DNA of 64,000 bases from Actinacidiphila bryophytorum. Lineage in GTDB: Bacteria > Actinomycetota > Actinomycetes > Streptomycetales > Streptomycetaceae. The stretch spans positions 62,001-126,000 of the forward strand of contig NZ_JAFFIX010000005.1 of NCBI RefSeq assembly GCF_016916835.1, written 5' to 3'. Every line of letters begins with the position of its first letter. The first letter of the stretch is position 1. The position numbers and the translations under genes were made by a program. The notes below the pieces were generated by a model that saw nothing but the letters and a program-made list of their open reading frames with translations, was not told the DNA's origin and searched no databases. This document shows, piece by piece, positions 48,037 through 55,689 of this stretch.

Positions 48037-48807
48037 ATGGGTGCTGCCGAGGGAGCCGGTTCCCAGGTCAAGTCCGCGGTCCGCACGGTGGAGCTGCTGG
48101 AGTTCTTCGCGGGCCGCCCCGGCATGCACAGCCTGGCGTCGGTGCAGGAGTCGGTCGGCTACCCCAAGTCCAGCCTCTACATGCTGCTGCGCACCCTGGT
48201 CGACCTCGGCTGGATCGAGACGGACGCGACCGGTACGCGCTACGGCATCGGCGTGCGCGCACTGCTGGTCGGCACGTCCTACATCGACGGCGACGAGGTC
48301 GTGGCCGCGGCCCGCCCCACGCTGGACCGGATGTCGGACGACACCAGCGAGACCATCCACCTGGCCCGCCTCGACGGCACCAGCGTGGTCTACCTGGCGA
48401 CCCGGCAGTCGCAGCACTACCTGCGGCCCTTCACCCGGGTCGGCCGCCGGCTGCCCGCGCACTCCACGTCGCTGGGCAAGGCGCTGCTCGCCACGTACAC
48501 CGACGAGCAGGTGCGCAAGCTGCTGCCGGAGACGCTGGAGCCGCTGACCGAGCACACCCACACCGACCGGGAGAAGCTGATCGCCGAACTGGCGGTCATC
48601 CGGGAGCAGGGCTTCGCGGTGGACCGCGAGGAGAACACCCTGGGCCTGCGCTGCTTCGGCATCGCGGTGCCCTACCGCACGCCCGCGCGCGACGCGGTGA
48701 GCTGCTCGGTGCCGGTGGCGCGGCTGACGCCCGCGCACGAGCAGATGATCAAGGACGCGCTCTTCGACGCCCGCGACCGCCTGCTGCTCGCCACCCGCCG
48801 CCTCTGA
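48037..48807 (+). CDS. IclR family transcriptional regulator
   Basis: The 256-aa protein starts at ATG 48037 with GAGGGG upstream. The N-terminal winged helix (SAVRTVELLEFFAGRPG, then VGYPKSSLYMLLRTLVDLGW) is followed by the IclR effector domain: LPAHSTSLGKALLATY, FAVDREENTLGLRCFG and a Cys-containing AVSCSVPVARL. IclR proteins bind small acids or sugars. Location beside KGSADH and shared motifs point to a repressor or activator of uronate/KDG breakdown. Confidence 0.88.
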   Translation: MGAAEGAGSQVKSAVRTVELLEFFAGRPGMHSLASVQESVGYPKSSLYMLLRTLVDLGWIETDATGTRYGIGVRALLVGTSYIDGDEVVAAARPTLDRMSDDTSETIHLARLDGTSVVYLATRQSQHYLRPFTRVGRRLPAHSTSLGKALLATYTDEQVRKLLPETLEPLTEHTHTDREKLIAELAVIREQGFAVDREENTLGLRCFGIAVPYRTPARDAVSCSVPVARLTPAHEQMIKDALFDARDRLLLATRRL

Positions 48808-48905
48808 CCCGGTGGCCCGGCGCCCCCGTGCCCCAGAGACGTGCCCCAGGACCTGCCCCAGGGGTGCCCGACCGCCCGCGGAGGGACGACCGTAGGGTCG
48901 GGTGC

Positions 48906-49697
48906 ATGGGCAACCAGGGGACCGGGTACGACCCGGAGCTGTACGCGAAACGAGCATCGTCCTTCGGCGCGGTGGCAGCCGAGTACGCCGCACACCGCCC
49001 GGACTATCCGGCCGCGGCCATCCAGTGGGCGCTCGCGCCCGCCGCAGCGCGGACCACGCAACTGCACGTCCTCGACCTCGCCGCCGGCACCGGCAAGCTC
49101 ACCCGGGGCCTGCTTGCCCTCGGCCACCGTGTGACCGCGGTGGAGCCCGACCCGGCGATGCTCGACGAGCTGCGCCGCCAGGCCCCGCAGGCCGCCGCGC
49201 TCAACGGCAGCGCGGAGGACATCCCGCTGCCCGACGCCTCGGTGGACGCGGTCGTCGTGGGGCAGGCCATCCACTGGTTCGACCAGGACAAGGCGCTGCC
49301 GGAGATCGCCCGGGTGCTGCGTCCCGGCGGCGCGCTGGCCACGCTCTCCAACGCCGAGGACGACCGGGTCCCGTGGGTCGCCGGCGCCGGCGACGTCTCG
49401 CCGACCCAGGTGTCGTACCTGGGCTGGGCGACGAGCCCGGGCCGCAGGATCGAGCCGCACCCGGACTTCTCGGTCGCGGTGGACGCGGACTTCCCGCACG
49501 CCATGCGGCGGACCGTCGAGTCGCTGGTGGCCACGGTGGCGACGCACTCGCACATCCTGGTGATGGAGGAGGCCGAGCGCGAGGCGGTCAAGGCGGGCCT
49601 GCGGGACTACCTGCGGGCGCAACCGGAGACGGCCGAGGGCGAGTTCGACCTGCCCATGGTGACCCGCGTCCAGCGGTGCGTGCGCTCCGGCGGCTGA
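48906..49697 (+). CDS. class I SAM-dependent methyltransferase
   Basis: The 263-aa protein starts at ATG 48906 only a few bases after a TAGGGT box, so the message may be leaderless. Motif I is VLDLAAGTGKLTRGL; ALNGSAEDIPLPD and VVVGQAIHWFDQDKALPEIARVL (cited at ~115-137) form the later SAM-contact strands, like UbiE/Coq5-type enzymes. The HWF at the active-site edge is common in small-molecule methyltransferases. Substrate unknown. Confidence 0.85.
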   Translation: MGNQGTGYDPELYAKRASSFGAVAAEYAAHRPDYPAAAIQWALAPAAARTTQLHVLDLAAGTGKLTRGLLALGHRVTAVEPDPAMLDELRRQAPQAAALNGSAEDIPLPDASVDAVVVGQAIHWFDQDKALPEIARVLRPGGALATLSNAEDDRVPWVAGAGDVSPTQVSYLGWATSPGRRIEPHPDFSVAVDADFPHAMRRTVESLVATVATHSHILVMEEAEREAVKAGLRDYLRAQPETAEGEFDLPMVTRVQRCVRSGG

Positions 49698-49867
49698 TGC
49701 CCGCCGCCCATGCCGGCGGCAATCACCCGGCCCCGCCGCGGTCACACCACGTGGACCAGCGGTTACCGCGGGAAAGAAGATGATTCCCGACCTCTGCCCA
49801 GAGCCTTTCCCCGCTGCTACGCTCTCGCCGCGCCGTGGCGGGGAGGTCCGGGCAGGAAGAGGTGACC

Positions 49868-50575
49868 GTGGGCACTGCCGTCGACGACGATGCCGTCGCG
49901 TTCCACGCGTTCTTCGAACGGCATTACGCCGAACTCGCCCGTCTGGCCCACCTGTTGACCGGCGAGGCGGATGCCGCTGACGACCTCGCGGCGGACGCCC
50001 TGGTGGCCCTGTGGCGGCGCTGGGACCGGGTGCGGGACGCGGACCACCCGGTGGCGTACGCGCGCGGCGTGGTGGCCAACCTGGCCCGTTCCCGGATACG
50101 CAGCGCGGTGCGCGAGCGGCGCCGGGTCGCCCTGTTCTGGTCGCAGCGCCCCGAGCGCACGGACGGACCCGACCTGCCGGCGGTGCTGGACCTGCGGGAG
50201 GCGCTGCAGCGGCTGCCCTTCCGCAAGCGCGCCTGCGTGGTCCTGCGGCACGCCTTCGACCTGTCGGAGCGTGACACGGCGGCCGCGCTGGGCATATCGG
50301 TCGGCACGGTGAAGAGCCAGACCTCCCGCGGCATCGCGGAGTTGGAAAGGCTGCTCGAACCCTGGACAGCAGAAGCCGGTACGGTGCAGGAGGCCGGTAC
50401 GGCTGCCGTACGTGCTTCCGCCGGTCGTCAGCGCCTGCCGCTCGCCGGGCAACCGGACGGCACGGCCGGTGCGGCAGACGGCGCTGCGGGTGGAATCGGC
50501 CCGGGTGCACAGCGATTGCTGGGTGCGGCGGGTCCTGTGACTCGTGCTCGTACTCGTACGGGACGGGGAATGTGA
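49868..50575 (+). CDS. SigE-type ECF RNA polymerase sigma factor
   Basis: I take GTG 49868 with AGAGG 5 bases before it; GTG 49862 and an earlier GTG 49835 are possible. The protein (235 aa) has sigma region 2 (FHAFFERHYAELARLAHLLTG, cited at ~12-32; DAADDLAADALVALWRRWDRV) and region 4 (LREALQRLPFRKRACVVLRH, then DTAAALGISVGTVKSQTSRG). Past the fold a tail of ~70 Ala/Gly/Arg-rich residues follows, longer than usual for the SigE family. Translation is coupled to the membrane protein after it, a probable anti-sigma. Confidence 0.87.
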   Translation: MGTAVDDDAVAFHAFFERHYAELARLAHLLTGEADAADDLAADALVALWRRWDRVRDADHPVAYARGVVANLARSRIRSAVRERRRVALFWSQRPERTDGPDLPAVLDLREALQRLPFRKRACVVLRHAFDLSERDTAAALGISVGTVKSQTSRGIAELERLLEPWTAEAGTVQEAGTAAVRASAGRQRLPLAGQPDGTAGAADGAAGGIGPGAQRLLGAAGPVTRARTRTGRGM

Positions 50576-51459
50576 TGACCGATCTGCCGGAGCGGCTGCG
50601 GAACGCGGCCGGCGCCCACCGGCCCGACAGGGAACGCATGCTGGCCAGGGTCGAGCACGCCATGGCCGAGGACGGCGCGGACTCCGGCGCCAGGGGCCAC
50701 GACCGGCCGCCCGCGGCGCCCTGGATGCGGGTGACGGCGGTGACCGCTGCGGTGGCCGGCGCGATCGGCATCGGCGGCCTCGCCGTGGGAGCGGTGACCG
50801 GCACGGGCCAGCAGTCCGGCACCGTGGTGACCTCGGGCGGCACGAGCAGCGCCGCCTCGCCGCCCGCCTCCGCCGGCACCTCGGGCAGCGCCGACGGCCG
50901 GGTTCCGGTGCCGCGGCACAGCTCGGCGGTGAGCGGGCACCACAAGACCAGCGCCCCGCCGCACGGCACACCGGGCCGCACCACCCCAGCGGTGCCGCCC
51001 ACGCAGGTGCCGCCCCCGGCCGGGCAGGGCAGCTCGCCCGGGCCAACGGGCGGCACCCCCGGCGGGGCGCACCCGCAGGCCGACGGGCCGCTGTCGTCCA
51101 ACGGCGCCATCGCGTCCGCCAGCAACGACTACTGGACGCAGAGCGACGTCCAGCTGACCACGAGTCAGACCCTGACGTCGCTGACCGTGGAGCTGCGGAT
51201 CGCCGTGCACAACGGCGAGCAGAGCACGGGTTCGTGGTCGTCGGTCCCGGACAGGACCGCCGCCCAGGTGACCGTGGAAGGCCAGAACCTGGTCTACCGC
51301 TGGACGCTCAACGCCGGGCAGACCCTCGCGCCCGGCACGTACACCTTCTCGGGGCAGTTCAACCACGACCCGGGCCAGGGCGGCACCGACGGCGACTCCT
51401 ACACGGTCTCCGCCGGGTACGGCTCCGGCGCCACCGCGGCGGTCGGCGGCGGTTTCTGA
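50575..51459 (+). CDS. probable membrane anti-sigma factor with extracellular beta domain
   Basis: The start is ATG 50575, sharing a base with the sigma stop (TGATG), or GTG 50572. The 294-aa protein has a cytoplasmic segment of ~50 residues (PERLRNAAGAHRPDRERML), one helix at ~51-75, and a long Ser/Pro/Gly stalk. A ~110-residue outside domain ends it (YWTQSDVQLTTSQTLTSLTV... RWTLNAGQTLAPGTYTFSGQF, both excerpts). That domain reads as a beta-sandwich like those of cellulose-binding or Ig folds. The arrangement fits a one-pass anti-sigma that senses an external ligand. No ZAS zinc motif is visible, so the assignment rests on coupling and topology. Confidence 0.65.
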   Translation: MTDLPERLRNAAGAHRPDRERMLARVEHAMAEDGADSGARGHDRPPAAPWMRVTAVTAAVAGAIGIGGLAVGAVTGTGQQSGTVVTSGGTSSAASPPASAGTSGSADGRVPVPRHSSAVSGHHKTSAPPHGTPGRTTPAVPPTQVPPPAGQGSSPGPTGGTPGGAHPQADGPLSSNGAIASASNDYWTQSDVQLTTSQTLTSLTVELRIAVHNGEQSTGSWSSVPDRTAAQVTVEGQNLVYRWTLNAGQTLAPGTYTFSGQFNHDPGQGGTDGDSYTVSAGYGSGATAAVGGGF

Positions 51460-51475
51460 GCCGCAGGCCGGCGGG

Positions 51476-51493
51476 TCCGGGAAATATCCCGGA
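51476..51493. terminator. short hairpin between convergent genes
   Basis: TCCGGGA (51476-51482) and TCCCGGA (51487-51493) pair around AATA; a third copy, TCCGGGA, follows at 51500-51506. It lies 17 bases past the anti-sigma stop and within the 160-base gap to the convergent gene. Confidence 0.45.
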
Positions 51494-51619
51494 AATAAAT
51501 CCGGGAAGCGCGGCAACCTCCCATGTCCCGGTGGCGACTTGGGTATGCACCACCCTCCTGCCTCACCTGCCGGTGACGCTCCGGGGCGCGGCGGTACCCC
51601 CATGATCGCCGCGCTCCGG

Positions 51620-52813
51620 TCATCCGGCGGGCAGCGCCGCGCGGACCGCCGCCAGATCGTCGTCTGCGGCAAGTCCCGCGTGGTAGAGCCGCAGTTGGGT
51701 GGCGCCCAACCCCACGGCGTGGGCGGCGTCCTCGGCGAGTGTGCCGGGACTGCCGCCCATACCGGAGACGACGGTGAAGTTGGCGGCCACCACGGTGTGG
51801 GCCGCCGCGTGCGCGGCGACGGGTGCGATGACCGCCTCGCGGCCCGCGGCGCCGCCCGGACCACCGGGGCAGGGCAGCACCAGGCCGTCGGCGTGGCCGA
51901 GGATACGGGCGGGCTGCACACCGGCGTTGGCGCCGCAGCGGTACGCCGCCGGGTCGGCGTGCATCAGCACCTGGAAGCCGGGGGCCGCGGCGGAACGGAC
52001 CGCGGCGACGGCCTGCTCCTGGAGCGAACCGGCCGTCTGCGTACGCCACGTCAGGGTGAGGTCCGTCCACCGCTCGCCGAGCAGCTGCTCGATGCCGGCC
52101 GTGCCCGCCGCGTCGCTGCCGCCGGCCGCCCACACCGGTGCCATCGCGGTGCGCACCGCGGCGGCCAACTCCTCGGGGTCGGCGCCGAGTCCGGCGTAGC
52201 CGTCGCGGCAGTGCGGGCAGAAGCACAGGGACATCAGGTAGTGGGCGGCGTCGCCGAGCGGCACCCCGCCGATCTTGTCGTGCGCGTGCAGGTGCGCCAG
52301 CCCGTACCAGCCGAGCGACTCGAGTTCAGTACCGGCTGCGCCGGGGCGCACCGCGGCCTCGGCGGCGAGGTCGAGCAGGTAGCCGCGCACCGCGGGCCGG
52401 GCGATGCAGGGCGCCCACGGGTAGCGGTCGCCGTAGGCGTTGACGACGTTGGTGTCCGGGTGCTCCGCGCCGAGCCGGGAGTTGTGCGCGAGCACCACCC
52501 AGCTGTGCACGTCGAGGCCCGCGTCCCGCAGTTCGTCCGCGGCGGCCGCCCACGGGTCGTCGGCGGCGGCCCACGGCCCGGGCGCGTACGGCCGCAGCTC
52601 CCGTCCCTGCCAGCGCTTCTCGTCCGGCGGATAGAGCGCGGAGGCGTACGCGGCGGTGACCACCCGGTGCCGGGGGTGGCGCGGGGTGAGCGCCCGGGTG
52701 GAGTGGTAGGCGGCGGCAAGCGTGACCTGCTGCACGCCGAGCCCGGCGATGCGCCCGGCGGCGGCCGGGTCGCCGATCACGTCCCAGGGGTAGACGAAGG
52801 CGGACGTCCGCAT
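51620..52813 (-). CDS. unknown TIM-barrel-like protein of the uronate locus
   Basis: The 397-aa protein starts at ATG 52813, one base after the KDG-dehydratase stop, so the two are coupled. There is no signal peptide. The sequence runs as repeated strand-helix units typical of a TIM barrel: VQQVTLAAAYHSTR, DVHSWVVLAHNSRLG, GYLLDLAAEA, SLGWYGLAHLHAHDK, FQVLMHADP, HTVVAANFTVVSGM, ATQLRLYHAGL. His residues cluster in HLHAHDK and HSTR, acidic residues lie at strand ends, and CFCPHC near residue 195 could bind zinc. It resembles glycoside-hydrolase-like barrels in style, but I do not recognise a family. A missing lactonase, dehydratase or isomerase role is possible. Confidence 0.6.
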   Translation of the reverse strand: MRTSAFVYPWDVIGDPAAAGRIAGLGVQQVTLAAAYHSTRALTPRHPRHRVVTAAYASALYPPDEKRWQGRELRPYAPGPWAAADDPWAAAADELRDAGLDVHSWVVLAHNSRLGAEHPDTNVVNAYGDRYPWAPCIARPAVRGYLLDLAAEAAVRPGAAGTELESLGWYGLAHLHAHDKIGGVPLGDAAHYLMSLCFCPHCRDGYAGLGADPEELAAAVRTAMAPVWAAGGSDAAGTAGIEQLLGERWTDLTLTWRTQTAGSLQEQAVAAVRSAAAPGFQVLMHADPAAYRCGANAGVQPARILGHADGLVLPCPGGPGGAAGREAVIAPVAAHAAAHTVVAANFTVVSGMGGSPGTLAEDAAHAVGLGATQLRLYHAGLAADDDLAAVRAALPAG

Positions 52814-52814
52814 G

Positions 52815-53747
52815 TCAGTGCTCTCCCACCAGTGCGAGGCCGTGCTCGATGAGTTCGGCGAGTTCCTTCACGTGCGCGGGCGACGGCTCCGACAGCGGCG
52901 GGCGGACCTCGCCGACGTCCGTCCCGCGCAACCGTACCGCCGCCTTGACCAGCGAGACGGCGTAGCCGCGGCCCTGGTTGCGGAGGTCGACCAGCGGCCG
53001 GTAGAACCCGTCAAGGAGCCGGTCGACCGTGGCGTCGTCGCCGGTGGTCAGCGCGCGGTGGAAGGCCAGGGCGATCTCCGGCGAGAAGGCGAAGACGGCC
53101 GAGGAGTAGAGGGTGACGCCCAGGCCCCGGTAGGCGAGCCCGGTCATCTCGGCGGTGGGCAGGCCGTTGAAGTACAGGAAGCCGTCGCCGGGCAGTTCGG
53201 TGCGGACCGCGCTGATGATGCGCTGCATCAGGTCGAGGTCGCCGTAGCCGTCCTTGAGGCCGATGATGTTGCCGACCTTGGCGAGTTCGACGACGGTGGC
53301 GGGGGTGAAGACGGCGTTGTCGCGCTGGTAGACGATGACGTCGAGCCCGGTGCCCGCCGCGAGCGCGGTGTAGTGCCGCAGCAGGCCCTCCTGGTCGGGG
53401 ACGACCAGGTAGGGCGGCATCGCCAGCAGCCCGTCGGCGCCGGCCCGTTCGGCGATCCCGGCGTACTCCAGGGCGAGGGCCGTGCCGTACCCGGCGCCCG
53501 CGACGACCGGCACCCGCCCGGCACTCTCCTCGACCGCGGCGGCCACGCACGCACCGAACTCGGCGGGCGAGAGGGCGTGGAACTCGCCGGTGCCGCAGCA
53601 CGCGAAGACGGCCGCCGCACCGGCCTCGACGCCCGCGCGCACATGGGCGCGGAAGGCGTCGAGGTCGAGAGCGCCGTCCGGGCCGAAGGCCGTCACGGGG
53701 AAGAACAGCAGGCCGTCGAGACGCTCGGCGAGTGAGGGTGAGGTCAT
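52815..53747 (-). CDS. kdgD: 5-dehydro-4-deoxyglucarate (KDG) dehydratase, DHDPS family
   Basis: The 310-aa protein starts at ATG 53747 behind AGGGGGAA. It has the dihydrodipicolinate-synthase fold with FFPVTAFGPDGALDLDAF, FACCGTGEFHALSP, Tyr140 in VIVYQRDNAVFTP and Schiff-base Lys165 in IIGLKDGYGDLDLM. YFNGLPTAEM and YSSAVFAFSPEIALAF are the blocks that set KDG dehydratase apart from DapA. It turns 5-keto-4-deoxyglucarate into alpha-ketoglutarate semialdehyde, water and CO2. The product feeds the dehydrogenase at 46395. Confidence 0.88.
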   Translation of the reverse strand: MTSPSLAERLDGLLFFPVTAFGPDGALDLDAFRAHVRAGVEAGAAAVFACCGTGEFHALSPAEFGACVAAAVEESAGRVPVVAGAGYGTALALEYAGIAERAGADGLLAMPPYLVVPDQEGLLRHYTALAAGTGLDVIVYQRDNAVFTPATVVELAKVGNIIGLKDGYGDLDLMQRIISAVRTELPGDGFLYFNGLPTAEMTGLAYRGLGVTLYSSAVFAFSPEIALAFHRALTTGDDATVDRLLDGFYRPLVDLRNQGRGYAVSLVKAAVRLRGTDVGEVRPPLSEPSPAHVKELAELIEHGLALVGEH

Positions 53748-53825
53748 CGGGTTCCCCCTGGAGGTCCGGTCTGTGCACTCATGTCTGGGCGCATGTTCGA
53801 GTGCCGTGCGCTCATATGATCCACG

Positions 53826-53936
53826 TCTATATTCATGAACGCTGCCACGCTAAGCGAGCACCCACATGCGGGTCAAGCCGACGAGCGCGGTGCGGATACC
53901 CTCACAAACGGCGCCTCTCGTCCATATACCTGAACC
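53826..53936. promoter_or_regulatory. divergent promoter region with two IclR-type motif candidates
   Basis: TCTATATTCATGAAC (53826-53840) and TCCATATACCTGAAC (53921-53935) resemble each other and TCTATATACTGAAC at 47951, before the IclR gene. They sit in the AT-rich 270-base gap between kdgD and the uronate dehydrogenase gene, one nearer each start. No gene was found in the gap. Confidence 0.55.
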
Positions 53937-54017
53937 TCGGCCACGGATATACTCGCCGAGTGGCCGACACGCGGCCCGTGGCCCCCCGGGGGCCGGTGAG
54001 ACCGAGGAGACCTCCCG

Positions 54018-54827
54018 ATGTCCGCTCCCCGCACCATTCTGCTCACCGGCGCCGCCGGAGGTCTCGGCACCCTGATGCGCGGACTGCTGCCCGCCTACGG
54101 CTACGAACTGCGGCTGCTCGACATGCTGCCGATCGAGGGCGAGCCGGGCGCGATCACCGCGGACCTCGCCGACCGCGACGCGCTGCGCGAGGCCGTCCGC
54201 GGGGTCGACGCGATCGTCCACCTGGCCGGCATCTCCCTGGAGTCCACCTTCGACAAGATCCTGCAGGCCAACATCCAGGGCACCTACAACCTCTACGAGG
54301 CGGCCCGCGAGGAAGGCGTGCGGCGGATCGTCTTCGCCTCCAGCAACCACGCGGTCGGCTTCACCCCGCGCCCGCAGGACGGCGACCCGCTCATCCCGAT
54401 CGACACCCCCCGGCGGCCCGACACCTTGTACGGGCTGTCCAAGTGCTTCGGCGAGGACCTGGCCCAGCTCTACGCCGACCGGCACGGCCTCGACACCGTC
54501 TCGATCCGCATCGGGTCCTGCTTCCCCGAACCCACCACGGTGCGGATGCTGTCGGTGTGGATGAGCCCCGCCGACGGCGCCCGGCTCTTCCACGCGGCAC
54601 TCACCGCAGACGTCAGCGGCCACACGGTCGTCTACGGCAGCTCCGCCAACACCCGGCTGTGGTGGGACCTGGCCCCCGCCCGCGCCCTGGGCTACGAGCC
54701 GCAGGACGACTCGGAGCCTTTCGCCGCCGCGCTCCTGGCCGCCCAAGGCCCCCTCGACCCCGGCGAGCCCGCCCACGCCAACCTCGGCGGCGCGTTCTGC
54801 ACGGCCCCGCCGCTCTGGCCGCACTGA
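54018..54827 (+). CDS. udh: uronate dehydrogenase (NAD-dependent epimerase/dehydratase family)
   Basis: The 269-aa protein starts at ATG 54018 behind GAGGAG. The Rossmann motif GAAGGLG is at residues 11-17. IVHLAGISLES, VFASSNHAVGF and the catalytic YGLSK (Tyr138, Lys142) follow. IRIGSCFPEPTTVRMLSVW and YGSSANTRLWWD are hallmark blocks of Agrobacterium-type uronate dehydrogenase. It oxidises D-glucuronate or D-galacturonate to the aldaro-lactone, the first step of the pathway ended by KdgD and KGSADH. Divergent from kdgD. Confidence 0.88.
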   Translation: MSAPRTILLTGAAGGLGTLMRGLLPAYGYELRLLDMLPIEGEPGAITADLADRDALREAVRGVDAIVHLAGISLESTFDKILQANIQGTYNLYEAAREEGVRRIVFASSNHAVGFTPRPQDGDPLIPIDTPRRPDTLYGLSKCFGEDLAQLYADRHGLDTVSIRIGSCFPEPTTVRMLSVWMSPADGARLFHAALTADVSGHTVVYGSSANTRLWWDLAPARALGYEPQDDSEPFAAALLAAQGPLDPGEPAHANLGGAFCTAPPLWPH

Positions 54828-54910
54828 GCCGGGGGAAAGGCGGGCGGGGCGCGCGCACCACGCGCCGCCGGCGGGCGGCGGACCGGGCGCAGGTGTGGCA
54901 CCGTACGGGT

Positions 54911-55609
54911 GTGGAAGCCCGGATCGTGATGCGCGAGGCCGCGCCGGCCGCCGAGGGTGCCGTCCTGCTGCTGCACGGCGGCGCCGAGCACGGGCTGCGC
55001 CGGCCCTCCCGGCTGAACCCGCCGGCCCGGCGCATGCGCCCCTTCGCCCGGGCGCTGCGGCACCCGCGCCTGGTGGTCGCAGAGGCCCGCTACCGGCACC
55101 GGGGGTGGAACGGAGAGCGCGCGGACCCGGCGCGGGACGCAGCGGCGGCGCTGTCCGCGCTGCGCAAGCGCGACGGGGGACTTCCCACCGTGCTGGTGGG
55201 GCACTCGATGGGTGCCCGGGCCGCGCTGCGGATCGCCGCGGAGCCGGGCGTCGCCGGGGTGGTGGCACTGGCCCCGTGGTGCCCGCCGGAGGACCCGGTC
55301 GAGCATCTGGCCGGCGGCCGGCTGGTCGTCGTGCACGCGACCGCCGACCGCATCACCTCCCCGCAGGAGTCACTGCTGACGGCGGTACGTGCGCGGGAGG
55401 CGGGCGCCCAGGTGTGCCGCTTCGTGGTGGCGGGCGGCGACCACGCCATGCTGCGGCACGCGGGGCTGTGGCACGGGCTGACGACCGCCGCGGTGCACGG
55501 GCTGCTGGGCCTGCGCCCGCTCCTGCCGGAGGCGGTCTCCGCCTTCGCGCTGCCGCCCGGCTCGACGGACGGGCTGGAAGTACGGGCGGTGGCGGGAGCC
55601 GGCGCGTGA
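54911..55609 (+). CDS. alpha/beta hydrolase
   Basis: The 232-aa reading starts at GTG 54911, or ATG 54929, and stops at 55609. VLLLHGGAEHG provides the oxyanion loop, LVGHSMGARAAL the Ser nucleophile, VVHATADRI the Asp and VAGGDHAML the His, so the triad is complete. ALAPWCPPEDPVE lies near the lid. It resembles dienelactone-hydrolase-like or small esterase proteins. It lies 83 bases after udh on the same strand. A lactonase role in the uronate path is conceivable but not shown. Confidence 0.78.
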   Translation: MEARIVMREAAPAAEGAVLLLHGGAEHGLRRPSRLNPPARRMRPFARALRHPRLVVAEARYRHRGWNGERADPARDAAAALSALRKRDGGLPTVLVGHSMGARAALRIAAEPGVAGVVALAPWCPPEDPVEHLAGGRLVVVHATADRITSPQESLLTAVRAREAGAQVCRFVVAGGDHAMLRHAGLWHGLTTAAVHGLLGLRPLLPEAVSAFALPPGSTDGLEVRAVAGAGA

Positions 55610-55689
55610 ACGCGGCACCTGCGCGGTTCGCCTCTGCGACCGGGCGGCGGGTAATGGAACCGCAAAGCGGAGTCGGTCGTTAGCCGGAC

